Origin: Tetraselmis striata
Taxonomy: Eukaryota; Chlorophyta; Chlorodendrophyceae; Chlorodendrales; Chlorodendraceae
NCBI GenBank assembly: GCA_006384855.1
Contig: VCJN01000162.1
Coordinates: 1-64,000 of the forward strand
DNA length: 64,000 bases
Reading direction: 5' to 3'
The notes beneath the pieces are model-generated. The model did not search any database. It was not told the DNA's origin and saw nothing but the letters and a program-made list of their open reading frames with translations. Both the position numbers and the translations under genes were made by a program. Shown here one piece after another: positions 10,745-24,025 of this stretch. Numbering within the stretch: position 1 is the stretch's first letter; each line of letters starts with the position of its first letter.

Positions 10745-12790
10745 GCTGCTGAGCGAGCCATGCAGCAACAACCAAGCCAGCTGACTCAGAAACACCGCCC
10801 ACCACTAACCATGTGCACGGTGCAGCTCACACACCAACACACACCCGGAACTCACCACACACCCCGAGCACACAGTCTGATTCTCACCACCACCACAAGC
10901 AACACCCACCCAATTCCATGTTGGAGGGAATCGCAGCCCCCACCAATCATACTAGCCGGCTCAGCGGTGGATAAATACTGAGCACCACATAGCTTTTCCG
11001 GTCAGCCCCCTTCCCCCATCACACATTGGTCGCTGCAGGCGGGACGCTTCGGCTGCCTAAGCTTGCATGCTGAGCTCTTGATGGGATAGGCCTGACCTAG
11101 GTAGGGACAGCAGGGGGGCGCTGCTGTCTTAGCTATAGCCCACTGGAAGGAGGAGGGGCTAGGAAACATTGGAGGATGGCCGGTAGCTTGATCCATGATA
11201 ACACTTCGTGTTCCCCACTGTGGTTAGAGATAGCAGGTCCTGAGAATAACTCAGTCTGAGCGAGCGGATGCAGCATACTAGACGTTGTAACAAATTTCAA
11301 TTTCGCTCAACGCGTCTACTGCGTACCTCGCGGGGCTGATTGAGGTGCCTCATCAATGACCTCGTCTTTCTCTCCTTCGTAAGAGGGGGCAGGCTACATC
11401 GGGAGCGAGTAGGTGCATTCGATGGCTTTAGTGCGATGTGGGGTTGGGGATTGGCGGTTGGGGCTGGGATTGGGGATTCTCGGGCGGCGGGGGGGGGGGG
11501 GGGGGGGGGGGCAATCTTGGGGCTTACCATATCCAGAGCCCTCGCGATATCTTGTATTATTGCCAGCACTATATCAGAGGTCTGTTGCATGGCACTGTCG
11601 TCGCCATGGAAATATGGTACGCTTGCTCTCGTACTTGGAACCTGCGATGGTGCGGTGCGTTCCGGAGGCGCTGATGACGAGGCATGCACGACTGTCCGCG
11701 CGACGCTGGCCGGATGATGGCCGCTAACACATATATCCACATCCGCATCAGACTCCTCCTCATACCCCAGCTGAAGCCGGTACTACATGCGCTTGCACCC
11801 GCCGCGAGGACCGCCGCACCTGCAAAGCTGGCTGATACTATGCAACCGGCGTAGAAACCCTGGCCGGGCATTCGGCGTGCTGTGGGGCGGTCACTCTCCG
11901 CCGCCACCAAACGAGCGTCTGGCGGATCCTCTAGTGGCTTATCCCCCGAGCCACATTGCGCATGGACCGTCGTAGGTCATAAGGGCGTCTAGTGGTCCAC
12001 GCTTCACTCCGACGGCTAGCACGGCTAGCAAGGGTGACTACTACTCGAGTGGCGTGCCGAGGAGTGTGGGTGAGTGCCGCGGGGGAGGTGGTTGTAGTTC
12101 GTTACGGCGCGCAGCCGCTGTCCATATCGTCGTGCCTCATATTCCCGCACGAGCAGCGGCGAACATAATAATATAAGGCAGAACATTAAACCCTTAGCAG
12201 GAATCGTGATTTGGCTCAAAAAACAGCAGCAAAACTAGGACCTCGCGGTACATTACATATTTTTGCTCACGTATTGGCCCGTTCTGAACGTGAAGCAGTC
12301 AATACTCAATGAGCAAATACGACGGCACACGACAACGCATACTAAACTCAAACAATGCACTTAAAGACATCCGAAGTCGATTCGCAATGCGACTAGCTAG
12401 GATGTATTGTTCGATTTTCGTTCAAGATAAGCTAAACTATCAAGGCATTTTCTATTCTATCATATTAAATTCGAATTGCATCACTTGTATCGTCCGAGTG
12501 TTGAGTAGGCTTTGCCTCAAACCGTAAATGACATGTTTTCGATGCCATGCACGCATGGTGAATCGTCCGCCTCACACCGAAGGTCACTTGGTATGAGTAC
12601 GACGACGGCCGGTGTGGCTTGTGATGTGCCGCCCATGATCACATGCGCATGAATGTGTGGCGAGTCAAAATAAATTTGGATAATATATAGGGTGGTGTTA
12701 TTTGCACCCAATGGGTGCAGTATTATTTGTGCCCACGGCGAAATTTTACAAATCGCCATTCCGGTATAAGTCAAATATGTCCAAATCGGA
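10745..12790. other. Spacer with no supportable gene
   Basis: About 2 kb without a convincing gene. It contains a G homopolymer (~11490-11510), several short Pro-rich frames of low information, and an AT-richer stretch from ~12150 to 12790 that differs in composition from the GC-rich block before it. The composition change suggests that at least two independent insertions meet here. Confidence 0.4.
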
Positions 12791-12864
12791 CAGCACATCT
12801 GCCCGCCGAGCGGAGCATGACTACAATAGACATGCGCAACACGAAATGTACCGGTACGAAATGT

Positions 12865-13290
12865 CTACGTACAGGAGTAGGGACTTGCATCCTCAGCATC
12901 CTCACTACTCAGTCGCCTCGTGATCTGCGTGGACGGGAGGCTCTGCACAGCATCAATGGGAGCCCGGTGGGGGCAAATTGCATGGTTGTGCCCGACATGG
13001 CCGCAAATCTCGCACTTTCGCCGGTCCTTGACCTTGTTGTTTGGGGGGTTGCAGTCTTGGACGTGAGATACGGCTTGCGTCATGGCTAGGAGCGCCCGGT
13101 CCTCGGGGGGCGCCATCAATAGTGCTTGGCGCTTGCGAATCTTCTCTTGCAAATGCACTAGCTCTTCAGCCTTCTCTTCGTGGACGTGGCCGAAATCTAC
13201 ACAGATGAGCGAGGTAAGGTGCGCAACTTGCCCCACAACTATGGCATAGACTTGCAACGTAACCCTTGCATTCCCATCCCTCTGAAACAT
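12865..13290 (-). mobile_element. LTR-retroelement gag fossil with CCHC zinc knuckle
   Basis: A minus-strand remnant contains a CCHC zinc knuckle (CEICGHVGHNHAIC, spacing C-X2-C-X4-H-X4-C) preceded by a charged helical segment (HEEKAEELVHLQEKIRKRQ). This is the nucleocapsid end of a gag protein from an LTR-type retroelement. It is broken and lies directly against the partial gypsy copy at 13253-14260. Confidence 0.55.
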
Positions 13291-14260
13291 TCAGGACGGG
13301 ACGAACTGGAAAGTGTTTGTTCGCGTCGCCGAAGGCCTAGCGTACTTGTCGGTTGGCGGTGGAAGCGTGATATAGCAGCCGCAGCCGCAGCATGGGTCAG
13401 CGCTCCGGGATGGACCCTGGAAAACGCGACGGGTGGCGCGCTCGCAGGTTGGCGTAGCCCTTTGAGCGTAGCGTGTCTTGCACAGGTCGGCTCGCCCTCG
13501 CGAAGTCGTGTAGCGCCTCGACGCGTCGTAGCGCGCTGTATGGCTCCCAGCTGTCGTGACTTGAGTCGTAGTTCAGCCAGCGCACTAGAAAGACGAGGCG
13601 GAGTCCCCCCTTGAACAAGCCCTCGGGGCGCTCGATAGAGAAGTCGAGCACGCGTTCAACGACGAACTCGTCGACGGGAGGCTCCGCGCTGGACGGGCTT
13701 GCATCGGGCCATGCGCCTGGGTTGACACACCGGCGAAGTGGACTGATGTGAAACACGTTGTGGCAGTCGAACGTCGGCGGCAGGCGCAGACGATACGCAT
13801 GGCTGGAGATCTTGGCCGTGACCGGGTAGGGGCCGATGTAGCGCTGTCGGAACTTGCGTGTCGGTTGGTTGCGTATAAGCAGGTGCTCCGTCGAGAGCCA
13901 GACTTTGTCTCCTGCAAACTCAACAGGGTTGGTTTTGCGGTCGGCAAAGACCTTTTGATATGCATATGCAAGCTTCAATTGCTCAAAAATCAGTGAGTGA
14001 ATATCCTGAATATTTGCAACTGTTTTGTGTGCATCTTGGTTGGCAGTATCAATCAGGTCAGGTGGTGTCAGTGGCATCATGCCATAAATCGCCTCAAAAG
14101 GGCATAATATGTTGCTGAATGTACTGAATTGTTGCAAGAAAATTCAGCGAGAGCCACATGACTTAGCCAATATAATCGTGTTGCTTGTGAACAAACGCAC
14201 GTAATATTTGCTCAATAGTTCTGTGGGTGCGTTCAGTCTGACCGTCCGTTAGCGGGTGGT
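13253..14260 (-). mobile_element. Older partial Ty3/gypsy chromovirus copy
   Basis: This is the 3' part of a Ty3/gypsy element on the minus strand. It has an integrase C-terminal region (FEAIYGMMPLTPPDLI, RKFRQRYIGPYPVTAKIS, THQT-like FDCHNVFHISPLRRC) and a chromodomain (FLVRWLNYDSSHDSWEPYSA). It matches the corresponding part of the fuller copy at 15.6-29.1 kb and belongs to the same family. It is truncated upstream, where the tandem array 14264-15285 begins, and is a fossil. Confidence 0.8.
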
Positions 14261-14263
14261 AAG

Positions 14264-15285
14264 CGATCCTCAGCGCGAGAACATATTCTGCGCACTTTAG
14301 GGTTGGTGGTATACATGCACTGCCATATTGTGCGGTACACACTGCGTTATACGTGAGGAGCGGAGGCAAGTACATACTCTGAAAGCAATCGCAACGTTTT
14401 GAGCTGCAAATCATACCATGTGCTGGCTTTATATAGTCCACTATGCCACCATAATTTGAGCTGGAATAGCCACCACATTGGGCAGCGTCCGGGCGTTTAG
14501 GCGACGGCTTCAGCACTGGTTTCGGAGCAGTATTTAGAGCTGCGTTGTTCCCGGCGAGCATTCCGAGTGTGGGGGCCCTAGCTTCCCCGCAAAATGTTTG
14601 TATGTGCTGATATGTAATCATATGTATAGTCTAGCGATCCCTAACGCGAGAACAGATTCCGCGCACTTGCCGTATTGTGCGGTAAACACTGCATTGTACG
14701 CTACGGAGCGGCAGCAAGTATATACTCTGAAAGCAATCGCGACGTTTCCAGCTGCAAATCATACCATGTGCTGGCTTTATATAGTCCACTATGCCCCCAT
14801 GATTTGAGCTGGAATAGCCGCCACATTGGGCAGCGTCCGGGCGTTTAGGCGACTGTTTCAGCACTGGTTTTGGAGCATTATTTGGAGCTGCGTTGTTCCC
14901 GGCGAGCATTGCGAGTGTGGGGGCCCTAGCTCTCCCCCCCCCCCCCCCAGACTGTTTCTATGTGCTGATATGTAGTCATATATATAGTCTAGCGATCCCC
15001 AGCGCAAGAACAGATTCTGCGCACTTTAGGGTTGGTGGTATACACGCACTGCCATAATGTGCGGTACACGTGGCGTTGTACGCTATGGAGCGGCAGCAAG
15101 TCTATACTCTGAAAGCAATCGCGACGTTTTGCTGAGCTGCAAATCATACCATGTGCTGGCTATATATAGTCCACTATGCCATCATGATTTGAGATGGAAT
15201 AGCCACCATACTGGGCAGCGTCCGGCCGTTGCCTTGCGATTTCAGTGATATAATTGGTTTCGGAGCGGCAGCAGCCCGCCGGCAG
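14264..15285. repeat. Three tandem ~360-bp repeat units
   Basis: Three diverged head-to-tail copies begin near 14264, 14632 and 14991, each opening AGCGATCC and sharing GAAAGCAATCGC, CAAATCATACCATGTGCTGG and GGGCAGCGTCC. The periods are 368 and 359 bp. The second unit holds a C homopolymer (~14933-14948). They sit inside retroelement debris. I see no coding. Confidence 0.8.
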
Positions 15286-15627
15286 GATATCTGGACATGC
15301 CTGTTACTCTTACATGTATAGTAGGTCGCTAGTAAATCCGAGCCGTTCTTTCCACAAATCGCATTAGCAAGTGAATCCGGTACTGCGGACGGCGGTGGCC
15401 CGGAGATATTGAGAGACCACAATATGTTAAGATGTATCCGTGTGTGCAATGCCATAGCCAGACAATGATGGCGATGTTCATGAAAATGTGATAAGTGTAA
15501 CACAGGGCAGCCTTGTGTGAAAATCGTGCACATGCACAAGTGTGCATGGTCCCCACCCATGTCCTTGCCCTTTACATGTGCTACAAGGTCTACGGCCGAC
15601 ATTGGCAAACTGTAGGAACTGGTAGAA

Positions 15628-15962
15628 GTACTTGGTGAAACAAGGCTCTATTCGTAGCGTTTGGTGGGTCGAGTTGATGGGATAATGTAATCTGCTACAA
15701 TATGCCGGTGGCATTGCACATCTATCGTGTAGCGGTATGACTCGGTACCGCGGACAGGCAACTAATATCCTGATAGCCAAGGAGCCGTAGCGCGTACTGT
15801 ATATTACAATGAATATTACTTGCACCTAGTTGTGGTCGTACCAGTAACAATACGCGTGAAAATGACACAGCAGTATGCCTTTACGAGTACATGTACATGT
15901 GCTTGACCATAATATCGGCGTCACGGGTTCTGTGGTGGTACTAGGGTAGTCGCTAGGCGTAA
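15628..15962 (-). repeat. 3' LTR of the gypsy element
   Basis: This is the partner of the LTR at 28715-29060, with many substitutions and small indels between the two. It directly abuts the chromodomain end of the internal region, as expected for a 3' LTR. Confidence 0.8.
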
Positions 15963-18900
15963 CCCTTACATTCCCATCCCTCTGAAACATTCAGGACGGG
16001 ACGAAATGGAAAGTGTTTGTTCGCGTCGCCGAAGGCCTAGCGTACATGTCGGTTGGCGGTGGAAGCGTGATATAGCAGCCGCAGCCGCAGCATGGGTCAG
16101 CGCTCCGGGATGGACGCTGGAAAACGCGACGGGTGGCGCGCTCGCAGGTTGGCGTAGCCCTTTGAGCGTAGCGTGTCTTGCACAGGCAAGGTCGGCTCGG
16201 CCTCGCGAAGTCGTGTAGCGCCTCGACGCGTCGTAGCGCGCTGTATGGCTCCCGGCTGTCGTGACGTGAGTCGTAGTTCAACCAGCGCACTAGAAAGGCG
16301 AGGCAGAGTCCCCGCTTGAACATGATTGCATTGGGCCGTGCGCCTGGGTTGACGCACCGGCGCAGTCGACAGATGTGAAACACGTTGTGGCAGTCGAACG
16401 TCGGCGGCAGGCGCAGACGATACGCATGGCTGGAGATCTTGGCCGTGACCGGGTAGGGGCCGATGTAGCGCTGTCGGAACTTGCGTGTCGGTTGGTTGCG
16501 TATAAACAAGTGCTCCGTCGAGAGCTAGACTTTGTCTCCTGCAAACTCAACAGGGCTGGTTTAATTTGCGGTCGGCATAGACCTTTTGATATTCATCAGC
16601 AAGCTTCAATTGCTCAAAAACCAGTGTGTGGAATATCCCGAATATTTGCAACTGTGTTGTGTGCATCTTGGTTGGCAGTAGCAATCGGGTCAGGTGGTGT
16701 CAGTGGCAGGATATGTTGCTGAATGGACTGAATTGTTGCAAGAAAATTCAGCGAGAGCCAAATGACTTAACCAAGAGTCATGTTGATTGTGAACAAACGC
16801 ACGTAATATTTGCTCAATAGTTCTGTGGGTGCGTTCAGTCTGACCGTCCGTCGGCGGGTGGTAAGCGCAAGAAATATCTAGCTTAGTTTGCAGAGATGTA
16901 AATAATGATTTCCCGAATGCTGAAGTGAACATGGATCTCTGTCAGAGATGATACATCTGCTGAGACCATGTTGCGTGTAAACATTGTCCAAATGTAATTT
17001 GTCCAACTGTGTCACATCGATATTACTATTGCATGAACAAAATGTGTCTGTTTGTTGAATGTATCAACAAACGTAGCAACAGCATCATAGCCATCCACCT
17101 CAGGTAAGATGGTTATAAAATCCATAGAGATGATCTCCCAAGGCTTGGTTGCCATTGGCAAGGGAAACAAAAAACCATGAGGCTTGGTGGTAGCCTCTCT
17201 GATTCTGACGCGAGTATCACGGTGTTTGCAGTAATGCTTAACTGTGGTATTCATGCGTGGCCAACCAGAACATACGCAGTATGTTGGCAAGAGTGCGGGT
17301 ATGGTTGGGGTGTCCATTTGCCGGCATGATACTCCTGAAAAATGAGTTTTTAGCATCATTGGGTATACGTACCTTATCTGCCATGTAGTAGAGACCATCA
17401 GTCTCATCAGGGCGCACACCATTAGGGGTACGTCCATGGTTGTAGGCAACATCAGTAATGTAGGCAACTTTGATCTTGTTGATGAGCTTTGCTGTCAATC
17501 TGCAAGGCGGACATTGCTGACAAATAGTCCTCCATATGTTCGAGGTCAGTTTCGAACAACTGGTTTTAATGTTCGGTCAACGCATGGTGCAGGTCCGGCG
17601 GCGGGATAGGGTATCAGCCTCATTGTCAGCGCCTTTGCGTTATAATATCTGCAACACAGGCTCATTAGTCTGTGGGTTGACTGCCATGTATGGTGAAATT
17701 TCATGTAGCTATAGGACATGGCGTCTGCCTAGTCCTCCCTGTGTGGGCAAATGCCTCAATATGTGGCATGGTCAGTTATAACTGTAATACGGCGACTGCC
17801 TTCCAAATAGCGGCGCCATTCTTTCAGGGTACATACCACACCCAAGAGCTCTTGGTCATTGGTGGGATAATTCGTCTGTGCAGCCTGCAATGTCTTTGCA
17901 TAATAGCCGCATAAGTGGCCATCAGCATTAGCCTGGCGCAGAACTGCACCTAAGGCATACTTGCCGGCGTAAGTAGCCACTACAAACTCGGCATCTTTGC
18001 CAGCGACAAGACTTGCTAGCGCTGGGGACTGGCACAAGGCTTGTTTCAGCTTTACAAGTGCAGCTTGGCATTCAATTGTCCAATCAAATGTATTATCCTT
18101 TCTGGTGAGGGCATACAGAGGTGCTGCAATAGCGGAATAATTGCGCACATACGTCGGTAAAAAACTTCAGACACCGAGATATTGTTGGACATTCTGAACG
18201 GTCTTAGGCCTGGGCCAATCCCGAACATCCTCAATTTTATTATGCGAGGGTCTGAGGCCAGCCTGAGACACCACATGTCCGAGGTATTCGAGCTCAGTCT
18301 CGGCGAACCAGCATTTCTGTAGTCGTAGTGTAATGTCGCAGAGTGAGAGTTGTGTCTAAATGTTGCAAATGTTCCTCAAGAGAGTTGCTAAACATGAAGA
18401 CATCATCTAGGTATACGAGTATAAATGCATGCTTTTGTGGCTGGAATATAGATATCATCAGGCGTTGAAAAGAGGAAGGAGCACTGGTGAGTCAAAATGG
18501 CATAACTAGCCACCCGAATATTGACATAGACAGTTTTGAACGCTGTCTTAGGATTATCAGGTGGATTAATCCGAAGTTGGTGATAACCTAAGACGAGATC
18601 AAAAGCTGAATAGACAATAGTGCCGGATAGCATATCAAGTGATGAGTCGGCAGGCACTGTGAGATTCAGATGTGACATACAGGTGACGAAGCACTACTAC
18701 TAGCGACTATTATTTATCCGTGAAGGCTGCTGCTGGTGGCGGCACGTCCATCCAGTTACGTGCGAGTACATCCGGCGTTATTGCCGGCGGGCGATAAATC
18801 CTTTTTGTCATCATTCTGGTAGTCGTACCAGCCCGGTGGAGCGTACATGGCACTGACGTACAAGGTACAAGGTTGTCCGTGTAGTACCGGGTAGTACGCG

Positions 18901-19371
18901 ATATATTTATTACGCCGGTACCGGGTGTCTAGTACCCGGTACCCGGTACCCGGGCACGATGGAGAGTGGTCCTGTGGATAACTACGACTATTAGTACATG
19001 GGAGCGCAAATCTCAGCCGTACTATTCGGCCAAAGTGGGGAATTTTGTGTACATTATAGCTAGTACTGCTGAACGGGCCTGCCAGCCGTCCGATCAAAGG
19101 TCATCAGATGGGCGGTTTGGCTGCCAGGTTTTGCCAAAGAGTGCTCACGTTACATAAATATTCGCGAGGGGGAGGGCGGGGGCAGGCAGCGGTTTGCCGA
19201 AGAATGATTGAATTACAATATTCGCGACAGCTGCCATCGGGGAATGTGGCCCGGCGGGGGGGGTGGGGGGGCGGGCGGGCGTGGTCCCCCCGCCGCCCCC
19301 GCGCCCCCCCCCCCCCCCCCCCCCGCCGCTCCCGCCGGGGGAGTGAGGGGAGGGGGGTAAGGGGGCGGGGG

Positions 19372-19998
19372 CTACTGCTTGTTCTTGTTCTTGCGTGCCC
19401 GGGGGACCCTCCGCTTCGACGATCTCGCTGCCTCCGCCTCCGCCTCCGCCTCCGCCTCCGACTCCGCGACCGTCAGTTTCTTACCTCGGCGTTTCTTCAC
19501 TGGCCTCTTCCGCTTCTTGTCATCCCTCAGTGTCTTCACCACCCCGGGAGGCTGTGCCGTCGACGACGCCGCCATGAGCTTCCTTACCTTCGCGTCGGGA
19601 CGCCCCCTGTGCCCAGACACCCACAACAAGCCACAATCGTTTCGCCTTTAAGCGGCTGAGGATGCGGCCTCCTCGGCCACCACGAGTTGCGCCGCTGGCA
19701 CTGTGGAAGCCTTGGCGTTGAGGTGGGCCTTACGGCGCTCCCGGACGAACCTGCGCGCGGCACAAGTTAGCCACGAGTGGGTGCGTGCTAATGTGGAGGA
19801 TGGAGTGTTTTGTTGCGCGCCCACCTTGTCACGCGTTTCCTCATGTCTTTCTCGTCCTCCTCGATGCCGGCGGCGCGGACACGCGAGACAACAAGGCTCG
19901 CCGCCCACTTTTGCCCAGGGGGGGGGGCGAGGTCGGCCATGGCGCTGTGAGCGGTGAAGGGGGGGGGGGGGGGGCGGCCGAGGTGGAGAAACTAACAC
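19372..19998 (-). CDS. Basic C-terminal region of an element protein
   Basis: Two adjoining minus-strand frames look like the end of one protein. The upstream part contains TRDKVGAQQNTPSSTLARTH and ARRFVRERRKAHLNAKAST. The downstream part carries a strong nuclear-localisation-like cluster (DDKKRKRPVKKRRGKK), an EAEAEAEAE repeat and a natural basic end (RARKNKNKQ stop). A nuclear element protein such as a transposase accessory factor would fit. The junction between the two frames is unresolved, and I recognise no family. Confidence 0.35.
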
Positions 19999-20367
19999 CC
20001 AGTCGACGACCGCCTTCCGCAGCAGTCAACGACACATCGGAGGCGAGGAGCAGCGCGCCACTACTATTTATATGCACGTATTGTCAAGAGCTAGTCGGTG
20101 CGGCATTGTGTCGGTGTAATTTCGCAATGTTTATTGTTGAAGTAGCACGGCGTAATGGATACGGCGAGTGAATCCGGGATAATGTGTGCGACGAATGTGC
20201 GCGCGCATCGTTGTGCGGCGGTGTGCGGCGGTGTGCGGCGGTGTGCACCGATGTTAATATAGTGTGAATATTATATCGGCCGTAGACGATCAGGTCTGGC
20301 AGCACCGCCCGTGCTTGTAAATAAGCGACAATGGATCTAGTCTCCCGCTAGTCTGTGCACCGCCAGT

Positions 20368-21520
20368 GCACTCCGCAAGCCTCGCCTCCATCCGCGTCGG
20401 AACCGGTAGTAAGTGTTGTTGTGTGCGCACATCGTGACAACATTACACGGTGGCAATTGCAATTATTAGCGGTGGATAATGTGAAGGCGTTTTCGAAATC
20501 GACAGAGAATGAGGCGGTGCTGGCGGAGTGCATTGGCGGTGCATAGAATAGCGTGTTGCTGGGGTTTTGGCTGCATCGGACGCCGTATTCCCACCCATCC
20601 GGCACGGAATGTCCGGTTTTTACACATTTGCGTGTGAATATATAAAGTGTGAATATTACGCGTCTTTTACGCCGGGTGGATGGGCATCCGGCGTCCGATG
20701 CACCCCAATTATTTGCAGCACGCTACTCTACGCACCCCCAACGCACTCCGCAAGCCTCGCCTCCATCCGCGTCGGAACCGGTAGTAAGTGTTGTTGTGTG
20801 CGCACATCGTGACAACATTACACGGTGGCAATTGCAATTATTAGCGGTGGATAATGTGAAGGCGTTTTCGAAATCGACAGAGAATGAGGCGGTGCTGGCG
20901 GAGTGCATTGGCGGTGCATAGAATAGCGTGGTGCTGGGGTTTTGGCTGCATCGGACACCGTATTCCCACCCATCCGGCACGGAATGTCCGGTTTTCACAC
21001 ATTTGTGTGTTAATAAAGTGTGAATATTACGCGTCTTTTACGCCGGGTGGATGGGCATCCGGCGTCCGATGCACCCCAATTATTTGCAGCACGCTACTCT
21101 ACGCACCCCCAACGCACTCCGCAAGCCTCGCCTCCATCCGCGTCGGAACCGGTAGTAAGTGTTGTTGTGTGCGCACATCGTGACAACATTACACGGTGGC
21201 AATTGCAATTAGCGGTGGATAATGTGAAGGCGTTTTCGAAATCGACAGAGAATGAGGCGGTGCTGGCGGAGTGCATTGGCGGTGCATAGAATAGCGTGGT
21301 GCTGGGGTTTTGGCTGCATCGGACGCCGTATTCCCACCCATCCGGCACGGAATGTCCGGTTTTCACACATTTGCGTGTGAATATATATAGTGTGAATATT
21401 ACGTACGCGTCTTTTACGCTGGGTGGATGGGCATCCGGCGTCCGATGCACCCCGAATCTCACCAACACGCTACTCTACGCACCCCCAACGCACTCCGCCA
21501 GCCCCGCCTCTTCCCGCGCA
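20368..21520. repeat. Three near-identical ~373-bp tandem units plus a partial
   Basis: Copies begin at 20368, 20743 and 21114, with a truncated diverged fourth at 21490. Each opens GCACTCCGCAAGCCTCGCC and contains GTGACAACATTACACGGTGG and GAGGCGGTGCTGGCGGAGTG. The units are almost identical, so the amplification is recent. Units also contain the inverted pair GGCGTCCGATGCA / GCATCGGACGCC. The array lies inside the CACTA element. Confidence 0.9.
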
Positions 21521-22281
21521 GGTCCTACGTTCCATTGTATGTATATACATACGTACATGTACTGCTCCGAAACCAGCCCAAACTTAATGAGTGCACAAGT
21601 GTAAATGGGGGGGGGGGTGTGTGGCGGCGGGGCATCCACTCACACATACCCCGGCGATGCATGACAGATATTACATGCCGTGGCGGGTCGGCGGGCCGAC
21701 CCGGCGGGGGGGGGGGGGGGGGGTCTATTCAACTACACGTGCGACAGTGTCGTTTCGTGGAGCAGTATATGTGCCCGGCCTCATTTATACCGCCCCCTAC
21801 CTGCGCTGCATGGTCTACCCCTACGAATTAATTAGCACAAACCGCCATTACTTAATAGGAACCTAGCACAGCCAGGCTTATATGCCCGCTTTGCCGATCA
21901 ACTTCTACGCACTTTCCGTCCCTTAACCGCCGGACATGGGGGTTAAGCCGCCAGCCTCGGCAGTTGCTTAGCCAGACTTGGCATCCCGTACCGTGTCCAT
22001 GGCTTTGCAGCTCTGCCGCCGGCACACGCCGAGTCCGGCGCTTGCTGCCGCGGGGTTGCGCACGCATGCACGCACGGTAATACACCGCCGACGCCGCCAC
22101 GCTTATTTCCACCACCTTCGCCAGCCGCAGCTTCGCACGCCTTTCCGCCGACATACGAAACGCACGAATCCCCCCCCCCCCCCCCGTCCCCGCGTCATGT
22201 ATATTATATTCGAGGCGACTATGCGGGGCGCAGCACACGCCGCGGCTTGGGTCGGCGGAGCGGCAGGCGGCGGGAGCCCTA

Positions 22282-23088
22282 ATGGCCGGGCAGTATCCAC
22301 ACCCACACAGGCACCGCCGCTCACCTCCGACGCGGATGAACCGCCTCCCAAAGGAAACATGCCGGTTGGTGGTAATCCCAGCAGGCGTGGGGTGCCGGCG
22401 CCGGTACTGGTGCGACGGAGCTGTCGCGTCAGGAACCGCACCGCATGTGGAGCAACACATGGCGGTGCCGGCCCCACCTATGTCTAGGGCCACCTCCTCA
22501 CAACACCCCGCCACGACGGCGTCGGCCACCGCCGACGGCGCCGTTGCGGGGGGGGACGCCCTGCCAGGCGACGATGATGCGCCTGGTGCGCCGCGTCAGG
22601 AGGCGGAGGAGGCCGTGGTCGAGGCGACTGATCGGGCTGAGGGGGTTGTCGAGGCGAGCGAGGCTGCGCTCGCGCCACCCGCCCCGCAGCCACCTGCGGG
22701 ACATGCCGACTTGCTCGTCGCCATGTTGACCGGAGCACTACGAGCAGTGGCGGGAGGCGGCCACATGCACTATCATGTGCGTGTCCTGGCCGGACGCCCG
22801 TCATGCGTGGACTGCGGCCAACGGACGGACTGGGAGTGTTGCTGCGACGGCACCCCGGCTTTGTGCGGCCCCAAGTACCCATGCATGGCGACCCATCAGC
22901 GGGCAGTCCTCTGCCCGACCACGGCCACGGTGAGGGCGGAGTTCCGCCATGTCAGGGACGCGTTCCACGACGCGACTCGCGCCGCCGTGTGTGAGGCTTC
23001 CGAGAAGGCACGCGCGGCTGGTAGGGTGCGCAGGGTGAGGCGGCGGACGGCCCAGGAGCTGAAGGAGAGCGAGACATGCCGTCAGTGA
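22282..23088 (+). CDS. Cys-rich ORF inside the CACTA element
   Basis: A 268-codon plus-strand frame starts at an ATG at 22282 and ends in a TGA at 23088. After an Ala/Glu-rich region (residues ~95-155) come ADLLVAMLTGALRAVAGGGH and a compact Cys/His cluster (SCVDCGQRTDWECCCDG, then CGPKYPCMATHQ) with the look of a small zinc-binding module. The C-terminus is helical and basic (RVRRVRRRTAQELKE). A zinc module near the C-terminus recalls that of piggyBac-like proteins, but no catalytic domain is present here. It may be an accessory DNA-binding protein of the element. Confidence 0.45.
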   Translation: MAGQYPHPHRHRRSPPTRMNRLPKETCRLVVIPAGVGCRRRYWCDGAVASGTAPHVEQHMAVPAPPMSRATSSQHPATTASATADGAVAGGDALPGDDDAPGAPRQEAEEAVVEATDRAEGVVEASEAALAPPAPQPPAGHADLLVAMLTGALRAVAGGGHMHYHVRVLAGRPSCVDCGQRTDWECCCDGTPALCGPKYPCMATHQRAVLCPTTATVRAEFRHVRDAFHDATRAAVCEASEKARAAGRVRRVRRRTAQELKESETCRQ

Positions 23089-23130
23089 GGTCGGGCGCAA
23101 TGTCATTGGGTGGGGCACACGGACGTGTAA

Positions 23131-23436
23131 CACTTGCACTTTGCGCGTACTGCTGGGTTACATCCAAGCGGTGTCACACTATGCAACCGGAAAGGCTGCG
23201 TTGCTACTGCAAACGATGCTACGCCTCACTCGCTGCCCCGCCTATCCCACAGCCGCTGCCCCCCCCCCCCCCCCCCCCCGCGCGCGGGATCCCCGCCATC
23301 AGCAGCTTGCACTTGCACTTTGCGCGTACTGCTGGGTTACATCCAGGCGGCGTCACACCGGAAAGGCTGCGTTGCTACTGCAAACGATGCTACGCCTCAC
23401 TCGGTAGCAACCGCTGCCCCGCCCATCCCACTCGGG
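23131..23436. repeat. Direct duplication, offset 179 bp
   Basis: A ~125-bp segment beginning CACTTGCACTTTGCGCGTAC (23131) recurs at 23310 with small differences, including a 10-bp difference after GTCACAC. A C homopolymer lies between the copies. It follows the Cys-rich ORF closely. Confidence 0.8.
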
Positions 23437-24025
23437 ATGCTGAGAGCAGCTAAAGGGCACCGGGGGCGGGGCAAGAGGGAGCAGGGCCAATGATTGTGGA
23501 AGAGCGGGGACCCGCTTGCATGCCATCGTATTATATCTTGCACAATATCTGTTGCTGCACTCATATCTCACATCACTAGCTTAGCTATAGTGATTCCCCC
23601 CCCCCCCCCCCCCCCGCACCGCGTACGCACAAGCCTGGGTATACGCATCAACTGCCCGCCGGGATGAGAAACTGGTATTGGTAGTGTGTCTGTGGGGTGG
23701 AGGGGGGCAAAAGAGCTGCCAATTGCTGCCAAGCTGGTGCGTTACATTGGGGCAGGCGCTGGGCAGACAATTGGGGCTCGCTTCAGAGCATTGTCTAGTG
23801 CCTATGCGGCTGCGCCGCCTCCGCCGCATGCAGACTCTCCGGGCTCACCAGCACCGCCACCTCAGTCATGCGGCCCTGCATCCCGCAGCCCGCCGCCGCC
23901 AGCCAGATCAGAGGTATCCAGAAGCCAGTGCTGGGGTTGTTGCGGCATGACCGCATAGTTTTCAGCGGCTGCCGTCCACAACTTGTAATGCATCCCTTTC
24001 CGCCGATTCCGCTGTATGCGCTGTC

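Noticed and set aside
20368-21520. Repeated small frames as a gene family
   Set aside because: The frames are copies of the same non-coding tandem unit, with equivalent open frames on both strands and no codon bias.
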